Source of the DNA: Acidimicrobiales bacterium
GTDB lineage: Bacteria; Actinomycetota; Acidimicrobiia; Acidimicrobiales; Ilumatobacteraceae
DNA length: 5,711 nt
Assembly: GCA_030830415.1 (NCBI GenBank)
Contig: JAURNB010000044.1
Span: 1 to 5,711 of the forward strand
Reading direction: 5' to 3'
The position numbers and the translations under genes were made by a program. Positions 1 to 5,478 of this stretch are shown here, piece after piece (within the stretch, counting starts at the first letter, position 1; each line of letters opens with the position of its first letter). The notes beneath the pieces were generated by a model that saw nothing but the letters and a program-made list of their open reading frames with translations, did not search any database and was not told the DNA's origin.

Positions 1-173
1 ACGTTTTGGCCTAAAGCCACCACTTCGGCCCAGGTGAGGCGCTTGGAGATTTGGGCAGTTGCGGGAATGACAATGCCCCCCGTGGAGCGGCGTTCGCTTT
101 CACCTTGGGGGATTTTCACCAACAGCCTGTCGTTCAGCATTTTGATAGGGAGTTTTTGATCGCCAATTTCCAC
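1..173 (-). CDS. GroES-like co-chaperonin paralogue, 5' part only (runs off the left edge)
   Basis: The first 57 codons of a Cpn10/GroES-fold protein. A GroES-like N-terminal strand is visible (MLNDRLLVK, residues 12-20), followed by a mobile-loop-like segment containing STGGIVIP (residues 30-37) and then AEVVALG (49-55), which matches the EVLAVG strand of GroES. In GroES the hydrophobic IVL of the mobile loop binds GroEL; IVI stands there here. The spacing and the ERRSTGGIVIPATA wording resemble a conserved actinobacterial GroES-like family that is distinct from the groES of the groESL operon; this is from memory. The GTG start at 173 is preferred because a TACGGT box lies exactly 6 nt before it and the N-terminal extension before MLNDR is typical of that family. 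An ATG at 140 in the same frame is the alternative. The gene is divergent from the SnoaL-like gene. No groEL is visible. Its role as a real GroEL partner is unproven. Confidence 0.8.
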   Translation of the reverse strand, partial: MEIGDQKLPIKMLNDRLLVKIPQGESERRSTGGIVIPATAQISKRLTWAEVVALGQN

Positions 174-179
174 AAGAGA

Positions 180-185
180 ACCGTA
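180..185 (-). promoter_or_regulatory. Putative -10 box of the GroES-like gene
   Basis: TACGGT read on the minus strand fits the TAnnnT actinobacterial -10 pattern. Exactly 6 nt (TCTCTT) separate it from the GTG start, so transcription would begin at or next to the start codon, giving a leaderless message. No Shine-Dalgarno lies at a usable distance before this GTG. No convincing -35 is seen. The match supports the GTG start but is a short motif. Confidence 0.45.
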
Positions 186-228
186 CCTGCATGGAGCCTC
201 CAATAGAAACTCATTATCGCGATCTCGC

Positions 229-234
229 TACCGT
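229..234 (+). promoter_or_regulatory. Putative -10 box of the SnoaL-like gene
   Basis: TACCGT fits TAnnnT and ends 6 nt (TACGTC) before the ATG at 241, which has no Shine-Dalgarno in front of it. A leaderless transcript is the simplest reading. The box is back to back with the -10 of the divergent GroES-like gene, about 43 bp apart, so both -35 regions would have to share this stretch. No clear TTGACA-like -35 is visible for either. Confidence 0.45.
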
Positions 235-240
235 TACGTC

Positions 241-702
241 ATGAGCAACGAGCACACTCCCGGCCTGCAAGACGCCCTCGACCAAATGGATATTCGCAAT
301 CTCATCTCGCGCTATTGCTGGGCGCTCGACAAGAACGATCGGGAGCTCTTCAGTCAAGTGTTTGCCCCCGACGCAACTGCCGATCTTGGTGGCGTACATT
401 GCGTGGGCATCGATGCCATCTGGACCCGCATTCGTCAGGCACTTGGTCACCTCGATGCAAGCCAGCACATCACTGGCTCACAGGAAATTTCACTGTGTGG
501 TGACACTGCAAAGAGTCGTGCCTATCTCTTCGCACAACATGTGCGCAGAGCCGCCAAAGATGGCCCTTACTACGTCGTCGCTGGTGAATACGTTGACGAC
601 CTTGTTCGCACTCCACAGGGCTGGCGCATTGCGTACCGCACACTCAATGTCATTTGGACCGAAGGAAACCGGGCAGCAGCAGCACCCGATTTAGAGAAGT
701 AA
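241..702 (+). CDS. SnoaL-like (NTF2-fold) domain protein
   Basis: A 153-residue single-domain protein of the SnoaL_4 type (cone-shaped alpha+beta barrel). The N-terminal helix has the family pattern ALDQMDIRNLISRYCWALDK (12-31), followed by LFSQVFAPDATADLGG (36-51), H76 in ASQHITGSQ, the strand AYLFAQHV (94-101), GEYVDDLVRTPQGWRIAYR (115-133) and a final strand. Y25, D30 and H76 fall where bile acid 7-alpha-dehydratase (BaiE) has its proposed Tyr-Asp-His active site, so a dehydratase- or isomerase-like activity is possible. The fold is very versatile, however, and the substrate cannot be read from the sequence. No signal peptide or membrane segment is seen, so it is probably cytoplasmic. The gene ends 3 bp from the convergent hisF. 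It stands alone on its strand, with no pathway partners to suggest a substrate. The fold is secure; the function is unknown. Confidence 0.88.
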   Translation: MSNEHTPGLQDALDQMDIRNLISRYCWALDKNDRELFSQVFAPDATADLGGVHCVGIDAIWTRIRQALGHLDASQHITGSQEISLCGDTAKSRAYLFAQHVRRAAKDGPYYVVAGEYVDDLVRTPQGWRIAYRTLNVIWTEGNRAAAAPDLEK

Positions 703-705
703 CAA

Positions 706-1470
706 CTAGACGGATCGAACAACAACACCTTGTGCACTCATGAGCGCCTTTGCTTCGGCAATGGTGTGTTCACCAAAGTGGAAAATTGATGCAGCTAGTA
801 CTCCGCTTGCATGACCCTGAACCACACCATCAACGAGGTGCTGCAAAGATCCCACGCCACCACTGGCAATGACCGGTACCCCCACTGAATCGCACACCGC
901 ACGCGTGAGTTCAATATCGAAGCCTTCACGTGTGCCATCGCGGTCCATGGAAGTGAGCAAAATTTCACCCGCACCACGCTGTACCGCTTCAGTAATCCAC
1001 TCCAAGGCATTTTTGCCTGTTGGCGTACGGCCACCATGCAAGAAGACTTCCCAGCCAGAGCCATCGGCTCTGCGTTTTGCATCAACAGCACATACCACAC
1101 ATTGCACGCCAAACTCGGCTGCAATTTCGTTGATGAGTTGTGGACGCTCAACAGCCGAGGTGTTGACACTCACCTTGTCGGCACCAGCGCGCAATATTCC
1201 TCGCGCATCTTCAAGCGCGCGAATGCCGCCACCCACCGTGAAAGGAATAAACACTTCGGCCGCCGTGCGCTCAACCACATCGATCATGGTGTTGCGGTTG
1301 TCGGAAGATGCCGTGATGTCGAGAAACACCAACTCGTCTGCGCCTTGTTGGTCGTAACGCGCGGCAAGTTCAACCGGGTCGCCTGCATCGCGCAGGTCAA
1401 CAAAGTTCACGCCTTTCACCACGCGGCCGTTGGTGACATCGAGACAAGGAATGACGCGTGCAACTTCCAT
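706..1470 (-). CDS. hisF: Imidazole glycerol phosphate synthase, cyclase subunit HisF
   Basis: With ammonia supplied by HisH, HisF converts PRFAR to imidazole glycerol phosphate (histidine pathway) and AICAR (which returns to purine synthesis) in the cytoplasm. The 254 residues are full length for the (beta/alpha)8-barrel family. The catalytic aspartates are D11 (VIPCLDV) and D130 (CAVDAKR), the same numbers as in the well-studied Thermotoga enzyme. Channel-gate residues R5, E46 and K99 are also present, with E169 in the GEILLTS strand as the fourth. Phosphate-binding glycines are seen in VGGGI (79-83) and ASGGVGS. The start ATG shares one base with the hisA stop (TAATG) and has an AGGGAGG Shine-Dalgarno 5 nt upstream, so translation is probably coupled to hisA. 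This is the last his gene visible; hisI and hisE do not follow. It ends 3 bp from the convergent SnoaL-like gene. Confidence 0.98.
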   Translation of the reverse strand: MEVARVIPCLDVTNGRVVKGVNFVDLRDAGDPVELAARYDQQGADELVFLDITASSDNRNTMIDVVERTAAEVFIPFTVGGGIRALEDARGILRAGADKVSVNTSAVERPQLINEIAAEFGVQCVVCAVDAKRRADGSGWEVFLHGGRTPTGKNALEWITEAVQRGAGEILLTSMDRDGTREGFDIELTRAVCDSVGVPVIASGGVGSLQHLVDGVVQGHASGVLAASIFHFGEHTIAEAKALMSAQGVVVRSV

Positions 1471-2207
1471 TACTGCCTCCCTGCATTTGCTGCAGCAATA
1501 GCTTCAGCAACAGTGAAACGGTTTTCGTAAATGGCTTTACCCGTAATAACGCCACTCACGCCAGTAATGTTGAGTAGTGCTGAAATGTCGCTCAGCGTTC
1601 CAATGCCACCACTTGCAATGAGCGGCAATGGCGAGATGGCTCCTGCAGCAAGTAACCCTTCCACATCGGAGCCCGAGAGCATTCCGTCGCGTGAAATGTC
1701 GGTCACGACTGCACAACTTGCTGTGGGGTACCAATGCAATGCTTCACTTAAGGCCACACTCGAAGTTGTGGTCCAGCCATCGGTAGCAAGAAAGCCCCCG
1801 CGATGGTCGAGCCCTACTGCCACTTCAACGCCTACGCGTTGCGTTACCTCTTCAACCAGCTGCGGGGTGCGCACTGCTGCTGAACCCATCACCACGCGCT
1901 GCACTCCGAGTGCCTGCAATGCCTCGGCATCGGCCACGCTGCGCACGCCGCCACCCACTTGAACAAATGCCCGACCCTGCAAGGCCTTTACTACTGCAGC
2001 AATAACCGGGCGATTAATGGCATCGCCACCCTTTGCTGCATCGAGGTCGACCATGTGCACCCACTGTGCACCTGCATCGACAAAAGACGCTGCCACGCTC
2101 ACAGGGTCGTCGCCATAAATGGTTTCGTCGGCGTAGTCGCCTTGTCGCAAGCGAACCACATTTCCAGCACGCAGGTCGATTGCGGGATACACAATGAAAT
2201 TACTCAC
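1470..2207 (-). CDS. hisA: ProFAR isomerase HisA
   Basis: Catalyses the Amadori isomerisation of ProFAR to PRFAR, the substrate of HisH-HisF. The product is 245 residues from a GTG at 2207, a normal length for this (beta/alpha)8 barrel. Visible residues, numbered from GTG, are D11 (YPAIDLRAG), R19, phosphate-binding VGGGVRS (84-90), GLDHRGG (132-138), W145 (TDGW), the second catalytic acid D174 (TDISRDG) and ASGGIGTL near the end. Actinobacteria often carry PriA, which also does the TrpF reaction. Here D143 stands where M. tuberculosis PriA has R143, and GGGVRS replaces PriA's SGGIRD, so a dedicated HisA is more likely. The GTG has AGGAG 6 nt upstream and overlaps the hisH stop by 8 nt. An in-frame ATG at 2234 would overlap hisH by 35 nt and adds residues before the first barrel strand, so it was not used. 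Confidence 0.95.
   Translation of the reverse strand: MSNFIVYPAIDLRAGNVVRLRQGDYADETIYGDDPVSVAASFVDAGAQWVHMVDLDAAKGGDAINRPVIAAVVKALQGRAFVQVGGGVRSVADAEALQALGVQRVVMGSAAVRTPQLVEEVTQRVGVEVAVGLDHRGGFLATDGWTTTSSVALSEALHWYPTASCAVVTDISRDGMLSGSDVEGLLAAGAISPLPLIASGGIGTLSDISALLNITGVSGVITGKAIYENRFTVAEAIAAANAGRQ
1475..1482 (-). promoter_or_regulatory. Strong Shine-Dalgarno for hisF
   Basis: AGGGAGGC on the minus strand places GGAGG 5 nt before the hisF ATG. It lies inside the last codons of hisA. It fixes the hisF start and would allow re-initiation at the TAATG junction. Confidence 0.8.
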
Positions 2208-2832
2208 GAGATGCTCCTGAACATGAGGCCACAAAATTTGCCAGAAGCGCTAAACCATCTTTGGCCGATTTCTCTGGGTGGAACTGCGTAGCCACAACAT
2301 TTTTCTGACGCACCACTGCGGTGAGGTTCTTCCCGTACTCGCACGTTGCCACAACTACCGAGGAGTCTGTGGGAACAGCAGAATATGAGTGCACGAAATA
2401 TACCCACGGTGTTTTTGGTAAGCCAACAAAAAGTGGGTCTTCATTTTCTACATGCAGTTCATTCCACTGCATCTGTGGTCGCCGCACATTTCCTTCAATG
2501 AGTTCTACAGTTCCATGAATAACGTCGAGGCCCGCTGCCCCTGGGCTTTCCACACTTGAAGTGAAGAGCATTTGCATGCCTACACAGATACCCATAAAAG
2601 GCCTCTGCGAAGCAACCGACTCATAAACAACATCTTCCAATTGCGCTGCACGTAATGCATCCATGCACGCCCCGAAGGCACCCACACCGGGCAACACCAC
2701 ACCAGCGGCATCGCGTGCCAAGCCTGGGTCTCGAGTGAGGCGAGCATCGGCCCCGCTACGCACTAACGCTTTTTGAGCGGAACTTAAATTGCCAATGCCG
2801 TAATCGAGAACCGCAATGAGCGGTGGCGTCAT
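2200..2832 (-). CDS. hisH: Imidazole glycerol phosphate synthase, glutaminase subunit HisH
   Basis: A class I glutamine amidotransferase that hydrolyses glutamine and passes ammonia through the HisF barrel. It is 210 residues, full length. The N-terminal strand reads IAVLDYGIGNLSS (6-18). VLPGVGAFG (46-54) corresponds to the oxyanion-strand region. The nucleophile is C83 in MGICVGMQ, and the other two triad members are H185 and E187 in TQFHPEKS. QMQWNEL (120-126) aligns with the usual MGWN segment of the family, and FVHSY (146-150) is also typical. The ATG overlaps the hisB stop (ATGA, 4 nt) and the gene ends 8 nt inside hisA. Its nearness to hisA and hisF is as expected, because HisH works only as a complex with HisF. 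The Shine-Dalgarno is weak (AAAGG, 9 nt away) and can be sequestered in a small hairpin, consistent with dependence on hisB translation. Confidence 0.98.
   Translation of the reverse strand: MTPPLIAVLDYGIGNLSSAQKALVRSGADARLTRDPGLARDAAGVVLPGVGAFGACMDALRAAQLEDVVYESVASQRPFMGICVGMQMLFTSSVESPGAAGLDVIHGTVELIEGNVRRPQMQWNELHVENEDPLFVGLPKTPWVYFVHSYSAVPTDSSVVVATCEYGKNLTAVVRQKNVVATQFHPEKSAKDGLALLANFVASCSGASRE
2214..2218 (-). promoter_or_regulatory. Shine-Dalgarno that decides the hisA GTG start
   Basis: AGGAG on the minus strand, 6 nt before the GTG at 2207 and within the 3' end of hisH. It favours the GTG over the upstream ATG at 2234. Confidence 0.7.
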
Positions 2833-3422
2833 GCCAAAACGCCTTTGGTGCTCGGCACACCTGTGCCTTCAATCCGCACTGCATCGCGCAGAGAACGACC
2901 AAGGCCCTTGAATGCAGCCTCGATGATGTGGTGCACATTGCGCCCGCGAATGAGAGTTACATGCAATGTGATATTTGCCGATGTGGCAAATGAAGAAATG
3001 GCGTGTTCGGCGAGTTGCGGGTCGAATGCTGGTTCACCAAGTGGCAGCGATTCGGGAAGGGGAACTTCCCAATGAATGAATGGACGACCCGACAAGTCGA
3101 GAGCAATAGCCACCAATGCTTCATCGAGTGGGTACATGCCACTGGAAAAGCGACGCACACCTGCGCGGTCGCCTGCAGCTTGGCGAAATGCTTCACCCAC
3201 AGCAATGGCAACGTCTTCCACCGTGTGGTGCGTATCGATGTGGAGGTCGCCCACTGCTTTCACGGTGAGGTCGAAGCCACCGTGCCGAGCAATTTGATCG
3301 AGCATGTGGTCGTAAAACGGAATACCTGTGGAGATATTTCCTACTCCAGTACCGTCGAGGTTGAGTTCCACCACGATGCTGGTTTCTTTGGTTGCACGTT
3401 CAATTTTTGCTGTACGGCTCAC
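2829..3422 (-). CDS. hisB: Imidazoleglycerol-phosphate dehydratase HisB (monofunctional)
   Basis: Dehydrates imidazole glycerol phosphate to imidazole acetol phosphate using manganese; the family forms 24-mers. It is 197 residues, the size of the single-domain IGPD with no fused histidinol-phosphatase domain as in E. coli HisB. Metal and substrate ligands are clear: H39 in YDHMLDQ, H47 in ARHGG, H65, H66 and E69 in DTHHTVEDVA, and the repeated half-motif VHHIIEAAFKGLGRSLRDA near the C-terminus. The protein ends with the family's PSTKG signature. The start is GTG, overlapping the hisC stop as GTGA, with AAGGAG 8 nt upstream. The gene ends in a 4-nt ATGA overlap with hisH. Because the protein lacks a phosphatase domain, histidinol-phosphate phosphatase must be encoded outside this window. 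Confidence 0.98.
   Translation of the reverse strand: MSRTAKIERATKETSIVVELNLDGTGVGNISTGIPFYDHMLDQIARHGGFDLTVKAVGDLHIDTHHTVEDVAIAVGEAFRQAAGDRAGVRRFSSGMYPLDEALVAIALDLSGRPFIHWEVPLPESLPLGEPAFDPQLAEHAISSFATSANITLHVTLIRGRNVHHIIEAAFKGLGRSLRDAVRIEGTGVPSTKGVLA
2834..2848 (-). promoter_or_regulatory. Small hairpin covering the weak hisH Shine-Dalgarno
   Basis: On the minus strand CCAAA and TTTGG pair around a 5-nt loop (GGCGT), ending one base before the hisH ATG. The only Shine-Dalgarno-like bases, AAAGG, lie in the stem and loop. Ribosomes finishing hisB would melt it. The stem is only 5 bp, so the effect is speculative. Confidence 0.25.
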
Positions 3423-4489
3423 TTCATGATCTCCTTCATGGCAGAAATAAACGCTTCGTTTTCTTGCGACGTACCAATAGTGACACGCAGACAGTTATCA
3501 AGACCTTCCCAAGAACTGCAATCACGCACCAAAATGCCCTTATCGAGCAGACCTTGCCACAGCGACTTGCCAGTAATGCCTGTAGTTGCTCGCGGACGAA
3601 ACAGCACAAAGTTTGCACCACTTGGCCACGTGTCTACTTCAAGGCCAGCAAAGCACGACTCAATGGCATTACGACCTTCAATGATGTCGCGCACGCGCAA
3701 CTCCATATCGCCCACGTATTTCAACGCAAGCACACCTGCACGTTGCTTCAGAGCATCGAGATGATATGGCAGCACTACTGCCTCAAGGTCGGACACCAAC
3801 CACGATGGACCAACGAGATACCCCAAACGAGCAGCAGCCATTGACCATGTCTTTGAAAATGTTCGTGTTACCACTACTGGTGATTCTTCGTTAACAAGTT
3901 CGAGTGCAGACCACGGCGCAAACTGCGCATAGGCCTCGTCAATGACCACTATTCCCGGAGCAACTTTGATGAGGGTTTCTATATTTGCCCGAGGCTCAAC
4001 AATTCCAGTGGGGTTGTTTGGTGAGCAAAGAAAAGAAACAGCAGGGTTCGACTGCGCAACAACACGTTCAATTTCTTGCGCATTGAGTGTGAAGTCTGCA
4101 TTACGACTTCCTTCCACAACGCTGGCACCCACCACCTTGGCAATTTGAGCATGCATTTGATACGTGGGGGCAAAGGTGGCCACTGTGCGCCCAGGCCCAG
4201 AATAAGCAAGCAAAATAGATTGCAATACTTCATTTGAACCATTCGCAACGAACACTTGGTTGGCACTCACCCCATGCAGTTGAGCAATTCCTTCGCGCAA
4301 CTCCATGGCAGCTCGGTCGGGATACCTGTTCCACTCAATGCCGTGCACAGCCTGTGCTACTTCATCGAGCCATTGCGATGGAGGAGAAAAAGGGGCCTCG
4401 TTGGTGTTGAGGCGAATGGGCACATCGACTTGCGCCGAGTGATACCCCTGCATTACCTGCAGGTCACTACGAAGCGGGAAACGAGCCAT
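3419..4489 (-). CDS. hisC: Histidinol-phosphate aminotransferase HisC
   Basis: A PLP-dependent fold-type I (class I/II) aminotransferase that moves an amino group from glutamate to imidazole acetol phosphate, giving histidinol phosphate. The 356 residues cover the whole domain. Visible are the N-terminal LNTNEAPF (27-34), the substrate-region NRYPD (54-58), NGSNEVL (83-89), PNNPTG with N158, D184 and Y187 (IDEAYAQF) contacting the cofactor, K213 in RTFSKTWSMAAARLGY forming the Schiff base with R221 nearby, and R335 in LRVTIGT binding the substrate carboxylate or phosphate. The SKTW wording differs from the SKAF common elsewhere but keeps the lysine. It is the first his gene of the operon, has no Shine-Dalgarno near the ATG, and a TATCGT box lies 6 nt upstream, suggesting leaderless transcription. 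hisD is not upstream. The assignment to HisC rather than a related aminotransferase rests on sequence and context. Confidence 0.97.
   Translation of the reverse strand: MARFPLRSDLQVMQGYHSAQVDVPIRLNTNEAPFSPPSQWLDEVAQAVHGIEWNRYPDRAAMELREGIAQLHGVSANQVFVANGSNEVLQSILLAYSGPGRTVATFAPTYQMHAQIAKVVGASVVEGSRNADFTLNAQEIERVVAQSNPAVSFLCSPNNPTGIVEPRANIETLIKVAPGIVVIDEAYAQFAPWSALELVNEESPVVVTRTFSKTWSMAAARLGYLVGPSWLVSDLEAVVLPYHLDALKQRAGVLALKYVGDMELRVRDIIEGRNAIESCFAGLEVDTWPSGANFVLFRPRATTGITGKSLWQGLLDKGILVRDCSSWEGLDNCLRVTIGTSQENEAFISAMKEIMK
3431..3436 (-). promoter_or_regulatory. Shine-Dalgarno for the hisB GTG start
   Basis: AAGGAG on the minus strand, 8 nt before the GTG at 3422, inside the final codons of hisC. 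It supports the GTG as the true start. Confidence 0.7.
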
Positions 4490-4495
4490 TGCTCA

Positions 4496-4501
4496 ACGAT
4501 A
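4496..4501 (-). promoter_or_regulatory. Putative -10 box of the his operon
   Basis: TATCGT on the minus strand, followed by 6 nt (TGAGCA) and the hisC ATG. The only purine-rich AGGAGG upstream is 23 nt from the ATG, too far for ribosome binding. This places a promoter in the 41-bp gap after the 74-aa gene. No good -35 is seen; read-through from nth is also possible. Confidence 0.5.
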
Positions 4502-4530
4502 CAGAAGCAGGGCCTCCTGAAGAGGGGTAT

Positions 4531-4755
4531 TTAGGTGTTCTTGACAATCTTCAGTGCCCGGTCGACGGCTTTACGAGCCGTATCGAGCGAGCGTTGCATT
4601 TCAATAATCGCGCGGTGAATGTCTTCTTGCTGCTTCACACCAGGGCGACCTTCAAGTTCCATGGCACGTGAACGCACGCGCTCTACCGACTCTCCAAAGG
4701 CAGCAAGCTCGTTGCGCAATGCCATGAATGTTTCAGATCGAGGGGTGGAAGACAT
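4531..4755 (-). CDS. Small helical protein of unknown function
   Basis: A 74-residue charged protein, not recognised as a named family. The sequence suggests two amphipathic helices, roughly residues 8-35 and 42-70, with a break at GRPGVK (36-41). Leu, Val, Ile and Met recur at helical spacing (for example L13, L17, F20, V24, V27 and later I46, I50, M53, L57, A60, V64, L68), so a helical hairpin or short coiled coil is likely. There is no signal peptide, cysteine or transmembrane segment. The ATG at 4755 is chosen because a CACAAT box preceded by TGc (extended -10 form) sits 6 nt upstream. Starting at 4857 instead would overlap the end of nth by 70 nt and adds a poorly coding-like stretch. 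It lies 32 bp after nth and 41 bp before hisC on the same strand, so co-transcription with either is possible. No function is proposed. Confidence 0.75.
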   Translation of the reverse strand: MSSTPRSETFMALRNELAAFGESVERVRSRAMELEGRPGVKQQEDIHRAIIEMQRSLDTARKAVDRALKIVKNT

Positions 4756-4761
4756 CTGACG

Positions 4762-4767
4762 ATTGTG
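4762..4767 (-). promoter_or_regulatory. Weak -10-like box of the 74-aa gene
   Basis: CACAAT on the minus strand matches TATAAT at four of six positions, is preceded by TGc as in an extended -10, and lies 6 nt before the ATG. It is the weakest of the six boxes in this window because it lacks the initial T. Confidence 0.3.
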
Positions 4768-4772
4768 GCACA

Positions 4773-4782
4773 CCTCGCGAGG
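4773..4782. repeat. Perfect 10-bp palindrome CCTCGCGAGG
   Basis: The only perfect inverted repeat of note in the 32-bp gap between nth and the 74-aa gene. It sits just upstream of the CACAAT box, where the spacer between -10 and -35 would be. It could be a regulator site or the core of a very short hairpin. It is not followed by a T tract, so it does not look like an intrinsic terminator of nth. Confidence 0.35.
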
Positions 4783-4787
4783 CTGCG

Positions 4788-5444
4788 CTAGATACTGACC
4801 GATGGGCAGATATCGGCAAGCATGCATTCGCGACATTTTGGCTTGCGCGCATCGCACACCCGACGCCCATGCAAAATAAGCCGCAAACTAAACCCACCCC
4901 ACTCTTCAGGTGGCAGGTAGTCGTTCAGTTCAAGTTCCACCTTCACGGGGTCTTCGTGTTTGGTGAGGCCAAGCCTGCGCGACAACCTTCCCACATGCGT
5001 ATCGACTGCGAGACCCGGCAAGTTGAACACCACGCTGCGCACCACATTGGCAGTTTTACGACCAACTCCAGGAAGCGTGACGAGTTCTTCGCGCTCTTTG
5101 GGCACTTCGCCTCCATAGCGATCGACAAGAGCATTGGCCATACCAATGAGGTTCTTTGCTTTTGAGCCATAGAAGCCTGTGGAACGCACGAGGGTCTCTA
5201 CATCGGTGATGTTTGCCACCGCTAACTCATACGGGCTCGGATACTTTTCAAACAACGCAGGGGTCACCATGTTCACTCGCACATCGGTGCATTGTGCCGA
5301 CAAAATGGTGGCCGCTAAGAGCTCATATGGGTTGCGATGATTCAGTTCGCAAATGGCAACGGGGTACTCCACTTTTAATCTCTCGAGCACGAGTACAGAC
5401 CTGCCAGCAGGCGTGCGAGGTTTACGTGCAGGAGTTTTAGCCAT
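4788..5444 (-). CDS. nth: Endonuclease III (DNA glycosylase / AP lyase)
   Basis: Base excision repair enzyme that removes oxidised pyrimidines and cuts the resulting abasic site. It is 218 residues from the ATG at 5444, close to the E. coli enzyme's length. The N-terminal tail (2-15) is basic. The NPYELLAATILSAQCTD block (38-54) is typical of the family. The helix-hairpin-helix reads LPGVGRKTANVV (124-135) with catalytic K130, and the catalytic aspartate is D148 in VDTHVGRLSRRLGL. The C-terminus carries the 4Fe-4S cluster motif C-x6-C-x2-C-x5-C (C197, C204, C207, C213). All key residues are present, so it should be active. The start is chosen because a TAGCAT box lies 5 nt upstream. An in-frame start at 5516 would run across the divergent gene's start. 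It is divergent from the mshD-like gene and may lead a transcript into the 74-aa gene. Confidence 0.97.
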   Translation of the reverse strand: MAKTPARKPRTPAGRSVLVLERLKVEYPVAICELNHRNPYELLAATILSAQCTDVRVNMVTPALFEKYPSPYELAVANITDVETLVRSTGFYGSKAKNLIGMANALVDRYGGEVPKEREELVTLPGVGRKTANVVRSVVFNLPGLAVDTHVGRLSRRLGLTKHEDPVKVELELNDYLPPEEWGGFSLRLILHGRRVCDARKPKCRECMLADICPSVSI

Positions 5445-5449
5445 ACCGA

Positions 5450-5455
5450 ATGCTA
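5450..5455 (-). promoter_or_regulatory. Putative -10 box of nth
   Basis: TAGCAT on the minus strand, 5 nt (TCGGT) before the ATG at 5444, which lacks a Shine-Dalgarno. This fits a leaderless or near-leaderless transcript and supports the chosen start. Confidence 0.45.
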
Positions 5456-5478
5456 CGCCGTGGGTCGCAACACCCCGA

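Noticed and set aside
100..192. A 30-codon minus-strand frame starting at an ATG with GGAGG 4 nt upstream, overlapping the GroES-like start in another frame
   Set aside because: The product resembles nothing recognised and the frame runs across clear GroES-like coding sequence. If the GroES-like transcript starts at its GTG (173), this ATG would not be transcribed.
869..1530. Long open frames on the plus strand opposite hisF and hisA
   Set aside because: They lie antisense to genes with complete catalytic motifs and their translations show no recognisable domain; typical shadows of coding DNA.
2208..2234. Upstream in-frame ATG for hisA at 2234
   Set aside because: It would overlap hisH by 35 nt and add nine residues before the first barrel strand; the GTG at 2207 has a well-spaced AGGAG.
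3003..3764. 253-codon plus-strand frame opposite hisB and hisC
   Set aside because: It is antisense to two clearly identified enzymes, its composition (rich in Cys, His, Ser, Thr) is unlike the real proteins here, and no domain is seen.
4513..4525. CCTC-CTGAA-GAGG hairpin in the gap before hisC as a terminator
   Set aside because: The stem is only 4 bp and no T tract follows on the minus strand, so it does not qualify as an intrinsic terminator.
4756..4857. Longer version of the 74-aa protein from 4857
   Set aside because: The extra 34 residues overlap the iron-sulphur end of nth in another frame and read like a shadow of it.
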